From Physcomitrium patens (taxonomy: Eukaryota; Streptophyta; Bryopsida; Funariales; Funariaceae): 64,000 nucleotides of DNA. The notes beneath the pieces are model-generated. The model searched no databases, was not told the origin of the DNA, and saw nothing but the letters and a program-made list of their open reading frames with translations. The translations under genes were made by a program, and so were the position numbers. Below, piece by piece: positions 21,657 to 32,943 of this stretch. The stretch is from NCBI RefSeq assembly GCF_000002425.4, contig NC_037254.1, positions 17,394,001 to 17,458,000 of the forward strand, read 5' to 3'. Within the stretch, counting starts at the first letter, position 1. The number at the start of each line of letters is the position of its first letter.

Positions 21657-23473
21657 CGATCAGGTAGCAGGAAATATGAACGTCTCGAGTCAACAGCATT
21701 ACAGCAAGCCATGTGGAGAGCATGCATTTTACTGAAATCTTTCCACATTTGTATCCTGACCAGATATGGGTGCCTCGGCGCGTCATTGTATCTAGTATAA
21801 ATCTAGTCGTGGCTCATAGTCTAGCCAATTGTGTTCAAATCTGAAGTTGTGTTCTTCAAATTTGATTGAAAATATTCGTAGAATGTAGTTGATGAAAAAA
21901 AAATTACATTTTTTTATATTTTTATTCATGAATTTATCTTATTTCTTAATCAGTAAAATAATAAAATTACAGCCATTTTTTGATTGCAATTATAGTAAAC
22001 TTGTGAATTTTTCATCTTTTTGTTCTTAAAATTGTGTTTCAAGGAAGATGATGGAAGTGAGTTTTATTACGATTTAAACAGATAAACAGTCTAATAAGTA
22101 GACATGATAATTTAAAATTATGCTCCACCTACTAATTAACATCTAGATTAAAAATAGTAAAAAGAAAATTATTTATTTTGTTATTTATGACTCACAGATT
22201 ACAACAGACACAAGTAGTTTTATATGGGAATGAAAAAATGTAGAAGGATATGGTTATTTAAATCTGATTCACAGAAAACAGAAACAAAATTATTGATTCA
22301 GTTTTTTTACCACATTTTGGAGCACTATGCACATTTTATGCTTAAAATTCAAGACAATACAGAATCTTGAACCATAAAAGGCGTAGGTGGCATTGTCATT
22401 TCAACTTAAACTACGTTTAAAGATTCAACAAAGTAATTTCCAAAAGTCACTTGCAAGAGGTAGCCAGTTTTGTTAAATACTAGGTTAAGACCAAAAAAAA
22501 AACAATAAATGTTTAAAATATGTTTTTGGCTTTGCTTTGAACTTTGGTGCAAGATGAGAACTTGAAATCACAGTTATTATTTTTTTTCTTCTTTTCATTT
22601 CTTTTTCTTTCTCCTTAAGAAGATCTGTAAGATAAAAAAATTTCAAACATTTGTTAGAACTAAATTAAGATTGTCTTAGCTTCTAAAATAAAACTTTTGG
22701 TCTTTGAACTAAAAAAATAACCAATTTAATTTCTCAAGTAAAGATATCATGTAAAAAATATTTTCTAATTTAATATAGCTATTATAAAGAAGGGCAATGC
22801 AATGCTTTGCATTAGTATTGTTTTTGGTTAAAATAGAAATAACAATAAAAATGCATATTATAACTTGATAGAAATGCAAAAATATACATAACAACAACAT
22901 TTGTGATTTAATTAGGATTAGACATCTAAACTAAGATTGGTTTAGATATTATTTGATTTGATATAGTGTAAAAATAATTGATATGTCTCTTTATAGAAAT
23001 ATTTCTTAAATAGAAATAATTAGATATATGTAATACTTAAAAAAATATATTAGTCAAGAGTTTATTTAAATTAAGAAGCTTACATAATTTCATAATTATG
23101 ATCATTGATTGTTTTAGATTAATTGCAAATTCTCTTAAGATTATACAAAAAGTCATTTTGATACATTTATTATCAATTAATCTTTTAATATTGAGTTAAG
23201 AACTTATGAGCTAATGAAAGATGCCAAAGCATAGATAGATGCCAAATCTAATTTTTGAATCTATTAGAACCACAAGATAAAAAAGACATCAAAACATATA
23301 TTTTTTTCAAAAATTAAGTTAGAATTCTTTATTTTAGTATTTACTTTAATAAGTTCTTATCTCTTATTTATGTAGAAAGTCTATTAGATTGCAATAATGT
23401 TTTTAATATCATTACATTTATTAATTTTATTACAAAGATACTATAGTAGTTAGTTGATTACCAATTAAAAAAA

Positions 23474-23508
<35 letters not shown>

Positions 23509-24168
23509 TTATAAGAAATAACGAATATATGACATAATTTATTTATTTTTATTTATTTAAATTTTATTGGGATTAGAGAATTGATATTTCTATCTAAAAT
23601 TTGATTATTTCTAACTTGTAGCATATTGCACCTACCACATTACTATTGTTAATGTTGTGATTTTATCACATGCTTAAAGGCTATGTTGCTTTTATCAATG
23701 CTATAATGGACCGACTCCTTGTCTTTGTTGGCAATGGGTCCAACATGGTGGGGATAATGTTTTTGGTAGTACGATCTAATATGTGTGCCTCTATAACAAC
23801 TTTCTAGCCAATGATCTCTATATATGATGCACATTTTTCTACCAAAACGTACAATTTTTTTTTATAAGTAACTAATTTTACTTTATAATTTTATTTAATC
23901 ACATTATATTAAAAAAAAATTAATATTAATTTTTAAAATATTTTAAAAAATAAACATGAAGGTCTTTTAGATTTTAAATAAATAAAAACTATATACATAG
24001 ATGGATTACAATAACACATAATGTTAAAAACAAAGTTTCAAAGGCAATTATTAAACTATATTTATAAATAGTGGAGTTTAGCAAAAAAAATAGTTTGATA
24101 CTATCAAAAATATTTTTATTTTAATTGGTTAAAGACAAAGATGGATATCTGAAAAAATAAAGACATTA
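21657..24168. other. CAT 3' flank and AT-rich intergenic DNA
   Basis: The 3'UTR probably ends within ~250 bp of the stop codon, although no canonical AATAAA is seen there. Beyond ~21890 the sequence is strongly AT-rich without coding signal. An AT dinucleotide run lies at 23477-23506. A less AT-rich patch at 23615-23835 has a 61-codon open stretch on the minus strand with no recognisable family. Confidence 0.5.
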
Positions 24169-25290
24169 TGCTGTTGTCTTTTATAAAATCGGCTTGAGAA
24201 TGCACTAGACATTTGGCTTTAAAATGATTTGATTTTACCTTAAAGTTGGATTTACAATCTAAAATAATGCATATAGTATTTGCAAACACCCTTTTATAAA
24301 CTTGAACAACCTAAGTAAGCTTCCAATTATTTTAAGTACATCCTATCAAATTTTAGAAAAACCTTAGATATATCTTATTCCACTCTAATTATTTCCAAAT
24401 AAATCCTAAAAAATCCTTAATGAATCTTAATAAAATCCTATAAAAACTTTAAAATTTATAATTAAATCCTAAAAAAATCCTAATAAAAATCTAAGTAAAA
24501 TTAGTAGATCTTAATAAAATCTAAAATAAATTATAATTAAATTTTAATTAAATTTTAATTAATCCTAATCAATCCTAATTAAAATACTTAAATAAACCTT
24601 AAAAAAATCAGAATTAAACCTTAATCAACTCCAATCAATCCTATAGCAAATTCAAAACCTTAATAATTAATGAATCAATAGTTTAATTTTAACTTAAAAT
24701 TTGTATAATTTCTAATATTTTAGATTAAAACCAATACAAAAAATTTGAATAGAAATAAACTTACAATTTTTTAAAAAATACTTATAATTTTCTCAGGGAT
24801 CAACTTGCCTCCCTCTCCAATCTTGTTGCGAAGCTTCTAGCATTGATATCTCTTTCTTACATTGATTAGTTGCTTTCTAATTTTTGAAAAAATCTTGGAA
24901 ACCAAGTCCACTATTAATCCAAAAAATTTCACTTCATTCCAATTAGCATATTGTTGCAAATCTTAAAAATCCCTTCTCATCCTTATAATCCAATTTTTGA
25001 GATCCTAATTCACTTTAATTTCAATAACCTTCAATCTAACTATCCAATTAATCCTAAATTTATAAAATACACTCAAAAGAAACTCTATTTCCAAATCCAT
25101 TGATTTGCTAAAAAACTTACAAAAATAATTCAAAAATAAATCTTTTTTAATTTCACAAAAGATAGAATCATCTAAAAGAATTGTGACTTTGAAAAGCTCT
25201 CAAAAAATCAATACTAATTCAAATTATCAAAACCAAAGCTTAAATAAGCATTTTTGATTTTTTTCTTTAATATGATTTTTTGATTAATAA
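24169..25290. repeat. Repeat family X, copy 1 (candidate LTR)
   Basis: Starts TGCTGTTGTCTTTTA, then GAGAATGCACTAGACAT, matching the starts at 35213, 38064 and 57165. It continues into an array of degenerate AATCCTAAA units (~24400-24680), then a section beginning TCAACTTGCCTCC (24801 on) that matches 43429-43900 and 58110-58560. The TG start and the size (~1.1-1.4 kb) suggest an LTR. The right edge is approximate. Confidence 0.6.
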
Positions 25291-26019
25291 ATAATTTTTT
25301 GCAATTATTTTAGGCATATGGTTTTGTATCTTGGAATTTGAATTTGATCTATGTTCACAACTGGTCCTTCATAGGTATTAATATTTAATTTTTTTAAGTA
25401 ATTTTTTCTATAAGCTACTATTTACTTCTATCTAAAATGACCATAATACTAATTTTGCTAATCTATCTTCTTTTTCCTTATTTATAGCTCTACAGAGTGA
25501 GTAGAAGCCATTTTTTTATAAATAGAAAATATTAATGCTTATTAAATTTATTATCTCCTTAACTATCATCTATATTTCTAAAGTAATTTTTTACTATATT
25601 TTATAATATAAAATCTTATATTAAAGTTTTAATATATTAAATTGGATTTTTTTTCATATACAAGATAATTTTAAAATATAAAATTTGAGAGCTATGAAAG
25701 ATTTTCTTAAGGAATTAAATTATTTTTGCTTCACTTCTTCTAATTTAATATAAATTTCTTAACTTCATTTGGTCTCTTCTTTAAATACTATGTTTATAGT
25801 ACAAATAGATCTAAGAAAATACCAATTTTTTTAAAAATGAAGTATGGAATGATTTTTAAATTAAAAAATTAATATTAATACATATTATTAAAAATATTTA
25901 TAAAAAATACAAGTAAAAATGATAAAAATAACAAGATCTTAGTCTTAATGTCAAAAAATAAAAAATAAAAAATAAAAATAAATCAACTTATATTAATAAG
26001 TCCAATATAGTTATGTTAT

Positions 26020-26052
<33 letters not shown>

Positions 26053-26390
26053 CTCCTGTAGTAGAAAGGTATAGTCCTTTTTTTGCTAAATTAAGTTTTG
26101 AAATATTAGAGTTCATTTCTCAAGGACTGGTTTAATGTTTACCTTGTGTGGAGTATGTAATTCCAACTAATTGTTGATACTACATTAAAGCATATTAATT
26201 TGTTATCTCTCACCCATGTTTGCTGAATTTGTTTTAATGGTCCTAAGTAGTTAGAATATATTGTAGAATACTCCATACTAGTAGGGCATCAAGGCCTTAG
26301 ACAACTTTTTGTCACCACTACTAATCAACCACAAATCAATGTATGGAATACATCCTTTCTTTGTTCTTGCAAAAAGAAAAAAAGAAAAAA
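25291..26390. other. AT-rich intergenic region with poly-T
   Basis: No coding signal. A 32-base T run occupies 26021-26052. The stretch from ~26100 is less AT-rich and leads to the foldback element. Confidence 0.5.
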
Positions 26391-26793
26391 AATATCATAT
26401 ATATTCCTAAAATATATTGAAATGTCAAGAATATCCATGTATTCTCGATAATAGCAAATGTATCCATCAATTTTGTGATAATATCAAAACTATCCTTCAA
26501 TTTGATAAGGTATCACAAGTATTCTTTTTTAAGTGCAATTGGGATGCAATATGATTGCTGTGGAGAAATCATTGGACGTACTTTGGAATCTATAAAGAAA
26601 TAGAAACATTACTTGAGACAACTTCATTTCAGTAGTGATTGAGATAAAATGGAATCCAAAATCTCATCAAAGTTGCCCTGACTCTAGACCTCATGAGGCA
26701 TTGTGTCTAGTTGCTTTTAGCATTGAAATAAAAGATGGTCATAGAAATAATCTCAAGTCTATGAAATCAGTTCAATGCTTATTGATATTAGTT
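26391..26793 (+). repeat. Left inverted arm of the foldback element
   Basis: Its reverse complement matches 27729-28257 along its whole length apart from the 125-bp extra unit in the right arm. Confidence 0.75.
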
Positions 26794-26829
26794 TTAATTT
26801 CCAAGCATCTACGGAATTCTTTTGCTTAA

Positions 26830-27376
26830 GAGTAGAAAAGTTGGCAAAACTTATTCTAGAATTATGTACTCTAAGGTTAGGCTTGGTTGCTAATAATTTT
26901 AGCCAACACATGAATTCCAACCAATCAATTGCACAATTAAATTATTATCCTACAAATCCAAATACAATCTCATACTTGGTTTAGGCATACGTAGTGATTT
27001 CTACACCCTCACTTTGTTATATTAATGTTAAGTAGAGAAATTACAAGTATATAAGGATAAAAAATGGATCATTGTTAAGTCTTGACGAGGTGTGTATGTT
27101 GTCAACATTAGAAACAATCTCCATACATGGACCAATGGACAATTCAAGAGCATGGAATACAAAGTTTTCCTAAATGACAAAGTGCCACAACTATCTCTAG
27201 TATTTTTTTATGCTCCTCCTTTAGATATTGTTATTTTAGCTTTTTAAGAGCTGATCCAAGTTAGTAAGAAGTAATACTACAAAAGCTTCACTTAAAGAGA
27301 GTATCTTAATTACTTAAAGAAGTAAAATTTTGAGAAGGAAAAGAATGAGCAACAGACCAAAGGCTTTGTATTTTAA
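26830..27376 (+). pseudogene. 2-oxoglutarate/Fe(II) dioxygenase relic (C-terminal half)
   Basis: Similar to plant DOXC-type 2OG-Fe(II) oxygenases (GA-oxidase/flavonoid-enzyme class). Order: VEKLAKLILELCTLRLGL (26838 on), LNYYPTNPN, then after a frameshift near 26975 LGLGIRSDFYTLTLLY, then VVNIRNNLHTWTNGQFKSME (27098 on), YKVFLNDKVPQLSLVFFYAP, and a C-terminal YYKSFT / REYLNYLKK block with stops. The HxD iron-binding motif is RSD (His lost), the distal His in SVEHRV-type sequence is Tyr (SMEYKV), and the 2OG-binding RxS is QLS. All three catalytic groups are therefore lost. It lies exactly between the inverted arms. The substrate cannot be told. Confidence 0.75.
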
Positions 27377-27728
27377 TGCTAATAGCCTATTCCACTTGAA
27401 TTTTGCATAGGAAAGAATAATTCTTCTATATTTCTAGATTAGCTACTACTTAAAAGTCAAAGTGCAACTCTTCATATTTTTAGACTAGCTTGAATGTGCC
27501 AAAGTACATTTTATTGCAATTTTGTCTCATGCACTTAAAAATCCTCCTATTTATATAGAGGCCTAGAAACAATTCTATTAATTCTAAAGTGAAACTACCC
27601 ATGAGCTACAAAGATGAAACATTTTACTTTGTGCACAATGTTTTGGAGGTGAAAAGATTTCTATGAAGAATCTCATTCTTTTTCATCATATCAAGCATCC
27701 TCCTCTCTTCTCCCATCAATTCAATGCA

Positions 27729-28257
27729 CAACTAAATATCAATGTGCATTGTACTAATTTCATAGACTTGAGATTATTCCTACGACCATCTTTGCTTCAA
27801 TGTTGAAGGCAACTAAACACAATGCCAGATGAGGTCCAAAGTCAGAGCAACTATGATGAGGTTGGCAATTGCATTTTGCTTTAGATAGTGCTGAAATGAA
27901 GTTGTCCTAGGCAATGTCTCATCTCATGATAGATTCCAAAGTGGACCCATAGATTTCTTCTCCACACACAGGTTGGGCCCCACTTGTACTTAAAAAAGAA
28001 TAGTTGTGATATCTTTTGAAATGAAGTTGTCTTAGGCAATGTCTCATCTCGTGATAGATTCCAAAGTGGACCCATAGATCTCTTCTCCACACACAGGTTG
28101 GGCCCCACTTGTACTTAAAAAAGAATAGTTGTGATATCTAATGAGATTGAAGGGTAGTTTTGATTTTATCACAAAAGTGAGGAGTATATTTATTATTATC
28201 AAGAATACATAGGTATTCTTGATATTTCAACATATTTCAGGGGTATACATGATATAC
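27729..28257 (-). repeat. Right inverted arm, containing a 125-bp tandem duplication
   Basis: Reverse complement of the left arm. The unit beginning GAAATGAAGTTGTC is present at 27893-28017 and 28018-28139, nearly identical (about three differences). It includes the segment with GTTGGGCCCCACTTG. The left arm has a single equivalent. Confidence 0.75.
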
Positions 28258-28490
28258 TATTTGAGGTTGATAATTAAAGAATTTGTGGTCTGGCGTTCCA
28301 ATGTAGATGCGCTGAGGTCAAGGACGCAACACATGGAGGCGGTGCCGCACGTCCACGAGTCTGTATCGTCAGTTGTACCTTCACTTTCATCAATATTGCA
28401 CAGCCGAATGGATCCGTCCTGTGAAACATATGTGAACATATGAATTGGAAGCGAGAATTTTCTGGTTTCCGGGCTACCGCAGCGCGTCAT
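28258..28490 (-). pseudogene. Possible WD-repeat gene fragment
   Basis: A patch with gene-like base composition abuts the foldback element. The minus strand has a 77-codon open stretch containing TYVSQDGSIRLCNIDESEG, which resembles one WD40 blade (SxDGSIRLWN, with Trp as Cys), followed by DDTDSWTCGTASMCCVLDLS. A TTTCACAG acceptor-like site precedes the GACGGATCC codons. It could be a lone exon of a decayed gene. The resemblance is weak and rests on one repeat. Confidence 0.25.
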
Positions 28491-30139
28491 CGCGAGCTTC
28501 GGTGCGACGCCACGAGCTTGCTCACTACGGCTAATTCGTCATAGAGAGGTTGTAGATCCCGAGATTTGCAGCTTCCACGACACCGAAGCCATTTCAACTA
28601 GCTCATTTAAAGTTCACATGCAGACGTATTTAGATTTGCTCCGCGCAGCTGGACTTGAAATTTTTTACAAGCTCTAGTTTTTCTTCGTCCGTGATGCAAC
28701 ATGTGCTCAGCCAATGCCGTATCTCATTATAAATTCATTCTAGCAACACGAGGTGGCTCTGAAGCGGATGAATTCTCTCGTCTTCATAGACCTGCCAAGA
28801 CATTGTTTTACATTCAGCTGCTGGTAGTTATTCTCTGACAAGATCGAGGAAATTCAATATCACAATAGCAGAAATGGGTTAGATATTAAGAGCACAGTTG
28901 TCAAGAGGTCGGCTAGTCAGTCTGAGAAACATTGTAGATCAGTATGGATGGTTGGTCACTTTGGAATCTATGAACACTCATAAACTATTTCGTGGTCAAT
29001 TTATGTTCAGATCCTGAATGGGCAACAGTCTTCACGTGTTGAGGCTTGTGTAGTTAGCTTCTTCAAGAGCATTGTTCTCAGATATTTTAGGATGATTGAA
29101 GTTGAAAATTGTACTATTACAGACATTAGCTTGAACATTGTGCTAACCATTCTGAATAAATAGCTGCCTGAATAATTCTGAAGCTAAATATCCAGTCGAA
29201 ATGTCCTACCTTCCACTTAAAGCAAATACACCAAAAAAAAAAAAAAAAAAAACCTTGAACTTCAGAGGTTCAGCCAATTAGGGTGCTCACATCAACACTT
29301 AGATTCATACATGTCATAAAACCAACAACAAACTCAGTTAATCACTCTGCTACTCAGAATTTGTCTTGGAGAATGTGCGGTGATGACAAGATTTCACACG
29401 TGATGTTTTGTAATGTCCATCTCAGTAACGAATCAGCTGTTTCTCCTCTCATCAAACCTGAAAGTTGGAAGGAATGAAAAGAATCTGACACTTGACATAA
29501 GTGGAAAGAACATTGTACACCCAAAAAGGGCAGGACAGAAAACCCCAAAGTCCACAACCTCGATGAGTCATTTGATGTGTACAAATGTACAAGTTCACTC
29601 TCAAGTCTGAACTAGGATTCATTATCCAGTTCAGTATTGTGGCGTTGGGCCGAGGGACACTGAATTGCCTCTCAAAATCACAGGCCAGTAATTCTAGCCT
29701 GGAGAGAACAGTGGCTACTTTCTTATCTCAAGATCTGTATTTCAGAAGACGAGGCGTGGAAATCTGAGCGTATTGACATGAAAAATTGGCTATTATTTTC
29801 ACTTGTTCCCACTCAGTGCATTCTCAAATGCTCAAAGTTGATATTGGCTGCTGCCTCAGAATTTTTACAATGATTCTAGTCAAGCTAAAATCTAATCCTC
29901 GAAATTAAATTCTAGCTGCGCTCTTCATTGCAGATGCAATTGACACCCTCTGGCCGTTCTGCTACTGGTAAGATCAGCTTCATGAAGGACGTAACATTCA
30001 ACGCCTGCTCTCAGCCAAGTCAACAGATTATGTTCTGAACGTCTGCGTTCCGCTTAAGTTTTCAAAGAAAACTATGGACTTCTTTACATTACGAAACGCA
30101 TGATATCTGCAACCCCGTCACAATGAACTTGCCATGCGA
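28491..30139. other. Intergenic, gene-like composition, 3' of the AP2/ERF gene
   Basis: Balanced composition unlike the retroelement regions, with a 20-base A run at 29233-29252. Several short open stretches on both strands (29283-29767) have no recognisable domain. It may hold a 3'UTR or an unannotated non-coding transcript, but nothing specific can be supported. Confidence 0.4.
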
Positions 30140-30733
30140 TTATGACCGATTTAGAACCTCCCAGAACTGAATCTCCCTGGGAGGCCTATGCACTTGGGCA
30201 TCACAATACTCGTTGTCTTGATTGAAGTATCGTTTGGACCTTTTCTGGCTTGAGTAAGAGTCCGAGAACTTAGCGTATGTACCTGGATGTGGACGCTCGG
30301 ATTGCGAGGGCTCAACTCTCGCTGCGGCGGCCTTGGCCCTCTTCTGGATCTCGATATGTTCCTGCTCGGGAGAAAGATTCTCTGGCAGGGGTTCCAAGAT
30401 AGAGGGCGAGTCTTCAAAGTTGTACTCGACGGGTTTCTTCGTATAAAAAATGCCTGCATCGAATGCACGGGCTGCCTCCTCGGCCGTCTTGAACGTACCC
30501 AACCAGATTTTTCGTTTTCTCGGTTGAGCGGGTCGTATCTCTGAAATGTAGCGGCCCAATTCAGGCCTGTACCTGATTCCTTTAAACCTCTCTTGCTGTA
30601 CGACGTCGTGCCTGAACTCCAAAAATTTTGCGCGACCTGGTGGCGATCTCTTGCACACTACACCATAATCGTCGCCATAGCGTCCACTAGTTGCCATGTA
30701 TTGTTTGATAGCCACTGTCGCTTCGCCTTGCAT
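30140..30733 (-). CDS. AP2/ERF-domain transcription factor (divergent)
   Basis: Intronless 197-codon frame, start codon at 30733-30731. The AP2/ERF domain spans residues 50-106. Strand part: FKGIRYRPELGRYISEIRP. Then RKIWLGTFKTAEEAARAFDA (WLG at 77-79, the AA-R-A-D helix), ending VEYNFED. These are nuclear DNA-binding proteins acting in stress, hormone or development control. The tryptophans usual in RPWGKW are Glu58 and Tyr62, and there is one extra residue there, so GCC-box or DRE specificity should not be assumed. The tail has a basic QKRSKR (possible nuclear signal) and ends EIQFWEVLNRS. No clear EAR motif. Promoter: TATAAAAT on this strand ~150 bp upstream. An alternative start is Met13. 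Confidence 0.88.
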   Translation of the reverse strand: MQGEATVAIKQYMATSGRYGDDYGVVCKRSPPGRAKFLEFRHDVVQQERFKGIRYRPELGRYISEIRPAQPRKRKIWLGTFKTAEEAARAFDAGIFYTKKPVEYNFEDSPSILEPLPENLSPEQEHIEIQKRAKAAAARVEPSQSERPHPGTYAKFSDSYSSQKRSKRYFNQDNEYCDAQVHRPPREIQFWEVLNRS

Positions 30734-30880
30734 TCTTCTTCTAGCGCAACACCTTACAATACCAGGAAATTAACCTCGAACTTCAAAATTGGCCAAAAAC
30801 TTCCTGCAGGTGTCTGAACATCAACTTCAAACACTGGCTGTAAACTTGAACAACTATTGACTGAAAGTGTGTCCGCTATC

Positions 30881-30888
30881 ATTTTATA
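30881..30888 (-). promoter_or_regulatory. TATA box of the AP2/ERF gene
   Basis: TATAAAAT on the minus strand (plus-strand ATTTTATA), about 148 bp before the start codon. Implies a leader of roughly 120 nt. Confidence 0.5.
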
Positions 30889-32402
30889 CGACCAAAGCTG
30901 GACTTTGCAAACAAGGGTCTACCTTTCACCAGCCACTTGCAAGTGGGCCACGCCAAATTGATGGATCAATTCCTCGTCATCACATCATTGTCTCGGATGC
31001 GCCGGCGTTTAAAACAATTCGCCCTTACTAGAGTGGAAATGGTCGGTACATAGATCATCGGCGACACCGCGTTACCGACAAAATGCGTACACTGTTAACA
31101 CGTCTGCAGAAGGCGTCAACCACGTTCAGGACCTAAATCAAGGAGCAAATATGCGTACACCGATTAATTAATTTATGACACCAAAAAGGTGGAGTCGAGG
31201 TGCGGCATCTTTTCTCCGAAGTTGTGACCCGATCTGAATTTTCCGACTGTTCATCACCCCTGGCCATGATGTATATTTCTGAAAATAGTTTTTTAAATAA
31301 AATGTTAAGCAAGCCTGACGTCTAAAACAGAAACGACAATTCTGTACTCCACCTACAATACATGTTACAGACAGTTCCGTGAGCTTGCTTATGGAAGGCA
31401 CTCTTGAAGATAATTTATGGTTGGGGGACTGACTTGTGATCAGGAATGACGATGCAGCAAGAATGGTAGACGCGGCCCTTGCCGACAATGAGCCACTGCG
31501 GCGTCATCCGCCACTCACACCGAGAGGCTCAAAGGCAAGGTGCAATTGCCTGCTTGAATTGGCATGTACTATTACATTCCATGTTTGTATATAGTTAAAT
31601 ATCTATGTGTTATATATGTACGTACATTTTTTTTAAAGTTTCGATTTTTATTTATTTATTTATTTATTTATTTTTTAATTCGAATCATATATTTCTTGTA
31701 TGCTTTAATCTCATCAAAATATATCATGGTTAAGAAAAAAATATTTTTCTTGTAGTTATTTCTTAATAAAAGAGTATTAAGAAGAAGAAAAGAAAAAAAC
31801 TAGCTTTCTATAAATTTGTTAATAATATTGAAATCACACAATAGAAATTTATATAGAAAATTTCTATATAATAAATATATATTATAGTAAAATAAAATTT
31901 AAAAATTTAAAAATATGTATAAATATGTTGTTACATATGTTGTTACATATAAATATGTATATATATATATTAAAACTTTTGAAGCATCCAAACTTTACAT
32001 AATATTTTTTATATACTTCTATCTATTTCCATTTATCTAAGTATTATAAAAATTTATAATAGAAATTATATTTTAAATTATTTCATAATTTGATAATGCC
32101 TAAAGTTTTTTAAATGATGCTTGATACAAACTTTGTTTTATACTAATATAGAATAATATTAACTTACAATTATTATATAAATTTATTATCTTTTTAGTAA
32201 TAATATCATAAAATACTATTATTCTACAATCAAACTTCTATTATTACATAAATTTATTATCTTTTTATTATTTCATTTAGATTTATATTCTTAACAATAG
32301 TAATTTCTATTTTTTAAAAAAATAGAAAAAAATAAAAATTAAATATTATAAATATGTTTAAAACTATGTTGAATAAAATGCTTCAAAAATTTCATAATAA
32401 GT
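30889..32402. other. Upstream region of the AP2/ERF gene, then AT-rich intergenic DNA
   Basis: 30889-31560 keeps gene-like composition and probably holds the AP2/ERF regulatory region. A 106-codon open stretch at 31168-31488 (minus) has no family features and is not called. From ~31570 the DNA is AT-rich, with a TTTA repeat at 31649-31675. Confidence 0.45.
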
Positions 32403-32943
32403 TGTCAAGGATATGAATCAAAATAAAAAAAACCTTAAAATACTTTTATATAATTTAAGAAGAATAGATATTCATTCTAAAAAGAATATAGTATTAAGGC
32501 TAGAATGGATATTGCCATAGAAAGACAAGAAGCATATAGACTCTTAAAACTAAAGTAAGAATAAGAAAAACATTGACAAGAGTGAAGAAGGCTTGATTCT
32601 TGCTTCTATATAAACTATCTAATTAAAAGTTGTATGGTGACGTTCTATAGGACCTCTGCTATGTGTTTAAATTATGGGACACATGTTGTAACTTACAAGA
32701 CAAGTTTTTTATATATATATATATGCCACATAGTTAACATGTTCTACAAGCTATCAATACATGTAACACATGTCTAACTTGTTGATCAAGTTTCTAATCT
32801 ATAAACATGTGTAAAGACAAAGTTGCAACTTTGAAGCTTCAAAAAAGCTTTCCTAAAAGATATTATAAAATTAATCTATTTTAATCTATTTTTACTTAAT
32901 CATATATATAATTAAAATAAATATATATTTATTCATGAAATTA
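32403..32943 (-). repeat. LTR of chromovirus relic C (541 bp)
   Basis: On the minus strand it starts TAATTTCATGAATAAATAT after a purine tract (AGAAGGGAGAAA) and ends ATCCTTGACA. These match the LTRs of relics A, D and F. A TATA-like TATATAGAAGCAAG lies in the middle. Confidence 0.75.

Larger units (their letters stand above)
26391..28257. mobile_element. Foldback/long-TIR element carrying a captured dioxygenase sequence
   Basis: Two inverted arms, 26391-26793 (403 bp) and 27729-28257 (529 bp, or 404 bp without an internal 125-bp tandem duplication), flank a 935-bp centre. Outer ends read inward as ATATCATATATATTCC and, on the complement, ATATCATGTATACCCC. Inner matches include TTTCATAGACTTGAGATTAT, found in both arms. 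Identity looks like 80-85% by eye. The centre contains no transposase but holds a 2-oxoglutarate dioxygenase-like relic. This resembles a Pack-MULE or foldback transposon with a captured gene fragment. No clear target-site duplication was found, so the superfamily is not assigned. Confidence 0.7.

Noticed and set aside
21216-21786. Antisense open stretches over the last CAT exons
   Set aside because: Shadows of coding exons 13-14 and the 3' flank, not independent genes.
23649-23834. 61-codon open stretch in a less AT-rich patch
   Set aside because: No family resemblance. It could be a remnant of anything; too short to support.
31168-31488. 106-codon open stretch upstream of the AP2/ERF gene (minus)
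   Set aside because: No recognisable motif or homologue pattern, low-complexity start, and it lies in the probable regulatory region of the AP2/ERF gene.
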